This document shows positions 57,783-64,000 of a DNA stretch of 64,000 nucleotides, piece by piece. Below the pieces are notes generated by a model. The model saw nothing but the letters and a program-made list of their open reading frames with translations. It was not told the DNA's origin and ran no database searches. The position numbers and the translations under genes are program-made. Source of the DNA: Ilex aquifolium (lineage: Eukaryota; Streptophyta; Magnoliopsida; Aquifoliales; Aquifoliaceae); the NCBI GenBank assembly GCA_951799425.1, contig OX637398.1, forward strand, positions 19,912,270-19,976,269. The letters run 5' to 3'. Within the stretch, counting starts at the first letter, position 1, and every line of letters begins with the position of its first letter.

Positions 57783-59317
57783 ATGGAAGAGCTATGGTCT
57801 AGGTTCAAGCTTTCAGAGGAGGAGAAATCAGAGATTGTTATTGCTAACCAAGTTGATTCGGTGGTGGAGGAGAAAGGTCGTTTATGTTTATTGGGAAGGC
57901 TATGTACTGTTAGGCCTTTTAATAAGACAGCTTTAAAAAGCACAATGAAATTGGTTTGGAATACTGCGGGTATGGAGTTTCGAGATCTGGGTGAGAATCT
58001 ATTCTTGTTCCAATTTGCTAATGTGATGGATAGACAAAGGATTCTGGAAGGTATGCCATGGTCATTTGATAGTCATCTTCTTTTGTTAACGGAGTATGTG
58101 GGAAATCAGCAAGCTTCGAAAGTATGCCTTAATTTTTGCCCTTTTTGGGTTCAAGTCTATAACTTGCCTTTCAATAGTATGAATTCTGGGACGGGTAAAA
58201 TTCTTGGCGATCGTATTGGACAGTTTATGGAGGCTGATTTAACTCAAGATGGAGTTGGCTAGGGCAGATATTTGAGAATTAGAGTGCTTTTAGATGTGAA
58301 TAAACCTCTTCAAAGGGGAATGACTGTAAAAGGAGAGAATGGGCAAAGTTTCACAGTCTTTTTCAAATATGAACGTTTGTCGAATATTTTTTATTTTTGT
58401 AGATGTTTTGGTCATGGGGAGAGGGAATGTTATGTGAGGTTGGAGTCACAAATTTCCATTAATCAAAGGCCGCTGCAATATGGGAGTTGGTTACGATTTG
58501 TGGGAGAAAAGTCTAGAAAGAGCCATATGAACCAGAAGATTGCAGTTGATGTTGAAGTTGCTGAAAGTAAGGGGAACCATGTGGTCAGAGAAGGAAGTAA
58601 GTCGCTGGAGTTGGAGATCGAAACGTCGAATGGGGGGTGGGTGAGAGGACGAAAATTCAGGAGGGGATAGAATACAATCACATGGATTTAGGGGATAATG
58701 ATCAGGAGCATATGAGTGAGAAGATAATGGCAGAAGGTGGGTCAGGTCACGAACAAACGGTTTGTGCTAATTTTGTGGCTGTAGACTCTTTGGCGAATAC
58801 AGCTCAAATATTGGAGGGAAATCAAAATGGTCAAAATGGGCTTGGGTCCGAGTTATCAGATACCCAAGCTACCCATGCAATGGGTCTATTATGGGCCAAC
58901 CAAGATTGGGCCAAATCTAAATGCAATAGCCAAATTTTGATGGCCCAGCCTATACCAGCTTTGGAAAAGCAAATTAAAAGGGGTATAAGTCTGGCCTCAG
59001 ATCAGGCATGTAAAGAATCGGTGGATAGGGGTGCAGATAAAGGAAATGGGATTTTATTGGAGGAAAAGAAGAGAAAGGGGTCTTTGAAATCGTGGAAGCG
59101 AAGGGCAAGGGCACAGAGTGGCTTAATTTTAGAGCGGCCTACAATCAAGAATGGTGGCAAGCGGAAGACAACAGAATTTTCTGAAGTGTTGGAGGAGGAA
59201 TTGCAGGTGGTTTCGAAGAAAAGGGGGTCAGCTGTCCAGGTATTTTCGGAATATGGAGTTTCTCTATCTAATTGTTTAACAGCAGGTTCTGGGATCCAGA
59301 CCTGCCGATCATTATGA
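57783..59317 (+). pseudogene. LINE ORF1: DUF4283 / zinc-knuckle RNA-binding protein
   Basis: ATG at 57783 gives MEELWSRFKLSEEEKSEIV. Residues ~30-150 are a DUF4283 domain (GRLCTVRPFNKTALKSTMKL, FQFANVMDRQRILEGMPWSF, PFWVQVYNLPFNSMN). A CCHC-like knuckle follows at 58371-58433 (FYFCRCFGHGEREC), where the first Cys position reads Phe. The first frame is interrupted by TAG at 58260 (expected Trp in DGVGWGRYLRIRV) and then reads to 58670. The basic C-terminal part (KRKGSLKSWKRRARAQSGL, GGKRKTTEFSEVLEEEL) is in another frame from about 58637, so a frame change lies near 58640-58670. The stop TGA at 59315 overlaps the ORF2 ATG. Confidence 0.85.
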
Positions 59318-62300
59318 AACTCTTAAGTTGGAACTGCCGAGGTATCGGGCAGCCTCGGACAATTCAATTTCTTCACGACTTTGTGAAGAAGGAGAAGCCT
59401 AATATTGTTTTCTTGATGGAAAAAAAATGTAGAATTAATGGAGTGGAACGAGTGAAAAGGAGATTAAGGATGAATGGGATTTCTATGGATGCAGATGGTT
59501 TATCTGGGGGTTTGGCTTTGTTGTGGCAGAAGGATGTTTTTGTGTCCTTACAGAGCTTCTCTCGGTCACATATTGATGTGTGTGTCAATGCAAATAATGA
59601 ATAGAATTTTTGGCGTTTTACAGGGATTTATGGCGAGCCGGATGTGTCAAAGCGGTTCAAAACTTGGGCTTTGCTAAGGTTGCTTCGTGCACAAAGTGAG
59701 CTACCATGGATTTGTATGGGTGACTTTAATGAAATTCTTACCAACTCAGAAAAGCAGGGCAGAGGGGATAGAGCAAATTGGCAGATGAGGGCCTTTCGAG
59801 ATGCTTTGGATAATTGTGGGTTGGTTGACTTAGGATATGATGGGTATAAATTTACATGGTGCAATAACTGGGAGACCCCTCGTACGGTTTGGGAGAGGTT
59901 GGATAGGGCATGTGCAAATATGCTGTGAAATGACATGTTCCCGAATATTGGTGTTTGTCATAAGTTTAATAGGATGTCGGATCACTACAAAGTTATTCTG
60001 GATACTGAAGCAAAAAGTCTAACTAGGATGTATACTGGCCGAAGGCGGAAATTTAGGTTTGAAGCTTCTTGGGTTAAGAGGAGTGATTGTGAAGCTGTTA
60101 TAAAGAATGTATGGAATTCTGAGGTATCAAGGATGGGCTCACAGCGCCTAATAAAGAATATTCAAAATTGTAGGGTGAGTTTGCTTAAGTGGAAAAAGGA
60201 ACAAGTTGGGCATATTCCTGCTCAAGTGGAGCCTCTAAAAGAACAGTTGACACGTATTCAAGAAGGACCAATCTCTGAAACTATTAAACAACAACAATCC
60301 TCTCTTCGGGCTGAGCTTGATAATTTAATGGATTTGGAAGAAACACATTGGAGGCAAAGATCGAGAGTGAACTGGTTGCAAGAGGGTGATAGAAATACAT
60401 CTTTTTTCCATGCTTGGGCATCGCAAAGAAGGCGGAAAAATTAGATAGGGGGCATTAAAAACCAGCAAGGTGTATGGTGTGATTCACAAGAAGAGATTGG
60501 GAATGTGGCTGTTGCATACTTTAAACAATTGTTTACATCGGCCAGACCACATGAACGAGATTTGGAGATTGTTCTAAGCAAGGTGGCAAGTGAAGTATCT
60601 GATGAGATGAACTCGAGACTCTTGCAGTGCTATCGACCTGATGAGGTATTATTAGCCCTTTCTCAAATGTACCCTACTAAATCGCCTGGCCCAGATGGTA
60701 TGCCTGCTCTTTTCTTTCAAAAATATTGGCATTTGGTGGGGGTGGATGTTCTAAGTTGTGTACTGTCTTTCTTAAATGGGGGAATTTTTCCTACAAAATT
60801 GAATTATACCCACATTGTTTTGATTCCTAAAGTACAAAGTCTTGAGTTGATGTCTCAATTTCGTCCCATAAGTTTATGTAATGTCCTCTACAAAATTATT
60901 TCTAAAGTTCTAGCAAATAGGTTAAAAATTGTACTCCCTTTTATTCTTTCTGAGAACCAAAGTGCTTTTGTTCCGGGTAGACTAATCACTGATAATGTTC
61001 TTGTGGCTTTTGAATTAAATCATTTTCTCAAGTGTAAATCTTGGGGAAAAGAGGGCCACATTTCCTTGAAGTTAGATATGAGTAAAACATATGATAGAGT
61101 TGAGTGGATTTTTTTGGAGAGAATGATGGGAGCTTTGGGGTTTAGCAATGTGTGGATTAATTTGATTATGGAGTGTGTTAAATCGGTTTCATACTCGGTG
61201 CTTGTGAATAATGACCAAATGGGTTATTTTCATCCTCAAAGGGGTATCCGACAAGGAGACCCTTTATCCCCTTATCTTTTTCTTATATGTGCAGAAGGAA
61301 TGTCAGCTTTGCTGAAAGATGCGGAAACTCAGGGATTGATATCAGGAATCACTATTGGAAGAGGATGTCCCAGAATCTCTCATCTATTTTTTGCAGATGA
61401 CAGTCTTTTATTTTTTAAGGCTACTTGTTCGGAGGCAAATGCTGTGAAGGAATTATTACAAATCTATGAAGCGGCTTCGGGGCAACAAATTAGTATGGAA
61501 AAATCTGCTTTGGTATGTAGTAAGAATGTTCCAGAGATTAGAGTTGAAGAAATACAGGCTATTCTTGGTGTTCCTCGGGTTCAACAACATGAGAAGTACC
61601 TTGGGCTGCCTTCTATAGTGGGTAAATCGAAGAGGGAAGTTTTTGCTGGTATTAGGGAAAGAGTGTGGAAGAAGTTACAAGGGTGGAAGGAACAATTGTT
61701 ATCAAGGGGTGGCAAAGAAGTGTTAATAAAAGCAGTCGCTCAATCGATTCCTACATATGCTATGGGATATTGAAAAATTCGACATCATTATTTGAATTTC
61801 AAATTGCCAGATTATTTTTGCAGCGAGTTGGAGTCTTTGGCTTCTAATTTTTGGTGGAGCCAAAAGAAGGGGGAGAGGAAGATTCATTGGGTTAAATGGG
61901 CTGACATGTGTAAAGGGAAGAAAATTGGTGGGATGGGTTTTAGAGACTTAAGGACTTTTAACATGACAATGTTAGCAAAACAGGCTTAGAGAATTCATCA
62001 TGAGACGCATACTCTTCTGCACAAGGTTTTAAAAGCGAGGTATTTTCCATCGACGACATTTATGAATGCCAAGATTGGATACAGACCTTCATATACATGG
62101 AGGAGTATTTTAGAATCAAGGACGATCATTGAAGCTGGGTCACGTTGGAGGATTGGTGATGGGTCTAAAATTCATATATGGAAAGATAGATGGATTCCTA
62201 CCCCATCTACTTTTCGAGTAGTCAGCCCAAAGAATTCTTTGGAGGATGATGCTATGGTTAGTGAGCTTATTGATCCTGTTACACATTGTTGGAAAATTCC

Positions 62301-63462
62301 TGTGATTGATGTTGTCTTCTTGGAGCATGAAGCAGAGGTTATCAAAAGGATCCCTTTGGGTGAGTCGCCTATGGAAGATAAGTTAATTTGACATTATAAT
62401 GCTAATGGAAGATTTTTAGTTCGGAGTGCGTACCATTTAGCATATGAGCAGAATTTATTCCATTCAGGCTGTACAAGTGCTGGTTCGTCATCAAATTCTG
62501 GGGGTAATTGGGGTGCTTTATGGAATCAAAATGTTCCCAGCAAAGTAAAGATTTTTGCATGGAGGATGATTTTAAATGCTCTTCCTACTAATGAAAATTT
62601 GTGGCGTAGAAAAATTAGACCAAATGGGATATGTTGCGTGTGTGGGGAGGGTTTGGAAACTATGATGCATATTATTAAAGAATGTCCTTGGGAGAGACAG
62701 GTGTGGAATGTGAGTCCTCTTTGTCACTTAATCTATCGAGGTGCTGGAAATTTTGTTGATTGGTTTTGGGAAATTATTTTGCAGCTTAAGCCGAAACTTG
62801 GTGCAACTTTCTTGATTTTTTGTTGGTATATTTGGCGTAACAGGAATGAGATATTATTCCAGCAGAAGCGAAATGACCCTGTGGTGTATTGTCATATGAC
62901 AATGGATTTTATTTCGCAGTATGAGCAAGCCTTGGTTTCTGGTCAGGGTGCTGTCCAGGAAAGTGCACCAGAACGTTGGGTTCCTCCTAGATCTGGATCC
63001 TTTAAGTTTAACTTCGATGGGGCAGTGTTTGACGTAGAGGGTGTTATTGGGGTAGGAGTGGTTATTCGAGATGAAGCTGGGTCATTCATTGCTGGGATGT
63101 CTAAGAAGTTAATTCGTTTGGGTGAAGCTCAAACTGTAGAGTCTATGGCTGCAAGGGAAGCTGTGGTTTTTGCTAGGCAAATTGGATGTGATGAGATTGT
63201 GTTGGAAGGAGATTCTTTTGTAATTATGAAGAGGATTGGCGATGAATCTGAAGATTTTTCTCCTATTGGCGCTATTATTGCAGATGTGCAACGGTATCTT
63301 CGCCTATTTATTTTTTATTCTTTGTCCACTGTTAGACGATCAGGAAATCGTGTGGCTCACCAGCTGGCTCGAAAGGCCAGACTTGGTGAAAATGTTGATG
63401 TTTGGGAAGAAATGGCACCAGATTTTCTGATACCATCTCTTCTCTCAGATTTAGCTTCTTAA
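59314..63462 (+). pseudogene. LINE ORF2: endonuclease, reverse transcriptase, RNase H
   Basis: One continuous frame of 1,383 codons from ATG 59314 (MKLLSWNCRGIGQPRTIQF). The APE-type endonuclease shows WNCRGIG, CMGDFNEI (~59713) and SDHYKVI (~59980). RT shows FRPISLCNVLYKIISKVLAN, SAFVPGRLITDN, RQGDPLSPYLF (~61250) and FADDSLLFF (~61390). A zf-RVT domain (KIFAWRMILNALPTNENLW, 62550-62730) and a C-terminal RNase H (FNFDGAVF, ESMAAREAV, LEGDSFVI; 62990-63420) follow. Six in-frame stops (59602, 59926, 60442, 61771, 61987, 62389) make it a pseudogene as written; there is no frameshift. The text near 61770 (AMGY to LNFKLPDYFC) looks longer than usual for the family. Confidence 0.9.
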
Positions 63463-63493
63463 TAAAATTTCTATCGTTTCGATTCAAAAAAAA
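63463..63493 (+). other. LINE 3' end and A tail
   Basis: Only ~30 bp separate the ORF2 stop from the end. An AATAAA signal overlaps the stop region (TTAATAAAATTTC at 63461), and an A run closes the element before the target duplication. Confidence 0.75.
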
Positions 63494-63507
63494 AATTTCT
63501 AAATTTT

Positions 63508-63645
63508 CTTTTATCTACGAAAATGTCATGCACCTAAAGCTATAAATTAGACCCAAAAAAAAAAAAAAATATTTGCCAAAACTCAACTAAGATACCAATA
63601 TCATTTTGTGATGCAAAACACCACAATATAGCATGAATCTCTCAA
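63508..63645. other. Short intergenic stretch between LINE and CACTA element
   Basis: AT-rich with an A14-type run near 63557; no gene seen. Confidence 0.6.
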
Positions 63646-63905
63646 CACTACAAGAGAAAAAAGGGTTTCTCTGCGGTTAAGTACCTTCCGGTGTTTGTAT
63701 AAAGGCCAACAAATACCGATGTTTGTATGAAGGCCAACAAATACTGGCTTTTAGCATCTTAACGCCTTAAATTTATGGAAGTTTACTTTTTTTTTTTTTT
63801 GAACTGGGCTTAAATGCCATAACTAAATGTTAAGCCCTCGTTTTTTTTGGGGGTAAGTTATATTTAACCTAATTTTTTTCCCCAAATCACTTCGTCACCA
63901 GTGCC

Positions 63906-63970
<65 letters not shown>

Positions 63971-64000
63971 CTCTTAATTAAGAAAACAAAGTTGACTTTG
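63646..64000 (+). mobile_element. Left end of a CACTA (EnSpm) DNA transposon, continues past the window
   Basis: CACTACAAGAGAAAAAAGGG is a typical CACTA terminal inverted repeat (family form CACTACAAGAAAA). Behind it lie subterminal direct repeats built on 'gtttgtataaaggccaacaa' (63692-63711) and 'gtttgtatgaaggccaacaa' (63722-63741). CAA at 63643-63645 is the candidate 3-bp target repeat. The other end is not in the window. Confidence 0.8.
63908..63968 (+). repeat. (CT)n microsatellite, ~30 units
   Basis: Uninterrupted CT dinucleotides for about 60 bp inside the CACTA end. Confidence 0.95.

Larger units (their letters stand above)
57387..63493 (+). mobile_element. Plant L1-type LINE, essentially full length
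   Basis: A 6.1-kb non-LTR element: 5' UTR (~57387-57782), ORF1 (DUF4283 plus zinc knuckle), ORF2 (endonuclease, RT, zinc-binding domain, RNase H), a short 3' UTR and an A tail at 63486-63493. A perfect 14-bp duplication AATTTCTAAATTTT flanks it (57373-57386 and 63494-63507). The exact duplication and single-frame ORF2 point to a fairly recent insertion, though it now carries several nonsense codons and one ORF1 frame change. Confidence 0.93.

Overview
This is nuclear DNA of a flowering plant, probably a woody eudicot (the species cannot be fixed from the sequence). The evidence is a spliced host gene with GT-AG introns, a U6 snRNA pseudogene, a plant L1-type LINE with a DUF4283 ORF1 and a terminal RNase H, PIF/Harbinger and Mutator MITEs, a CACTA end, and many layers of Ty3/gypsy and Ty1/copia LTR retrotransposons. 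About nine tenths of the window is transposable element.

Layout. 1-8944: the right-hand part of a young gag-protease LTR retrotransposon (gypsy 1); its left ~0.5 kb lies outside the window. It sits inside an older Tat-lineage gypsy element (gypsy 2, 8945-23141), which also hosts an old copia element (9286-14544, minus strand) and a Mutator-type MITE (18749-19642, exact 9-bp target duplication). Gypsy 2 keeps recognisable gag, protease, RT, RNase H and integrase regions, then a 61-bp tandem array, an antisense ORF and its 3' LTR. 23142-28500: the only host gene, minus strand, four coding exons (24942-27787), encoding a ~369-residue protein of unknown function with an N-terminal APC/C D-box match and an E2F-type site at the promoter. 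28551-30860: MITEs and a U6 pseudogene. 30987-35995: a minus-strand Tat element (gypsy 3) with LTR, spliced-looking antisense ORF and integrase, cut off by gypsy 4 (35996-~41311, plus strand). 41312-54425: a mosaic of chromovirus gag/protease pieces, a chromovirus 3' LTR broken by two separate solo-LTR insertions, an RT fragment and the 5' end of a minus-strand chromovirus. 54829-~56618: another LTR-like stretch. 57387-63493: a nearly full-length LINE with a perfect 14-bp target duplication. 63646-64000: the left end of a CACTA transposon that leaves the window.

The window's main story is element-into-element history, not an operon or pathway. Most notable are: (a) several unrelated LTRs that each carry their own multi-copy short palindrome (CCTTCCGGAAGG, ACGTTCGAACGT, CGCTCGAGCG), the first of which fits the heat-shock element pattern; (b) a LINE whose ORF2 keeps one frame for 1,383 codons and whose nonsense codons fall largely where tryptophan is expected; and (c) a host gene with D-box plus E2F signals that suggest cell-cycle control. 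I found no CRISPR, operon or prokaryotic system.
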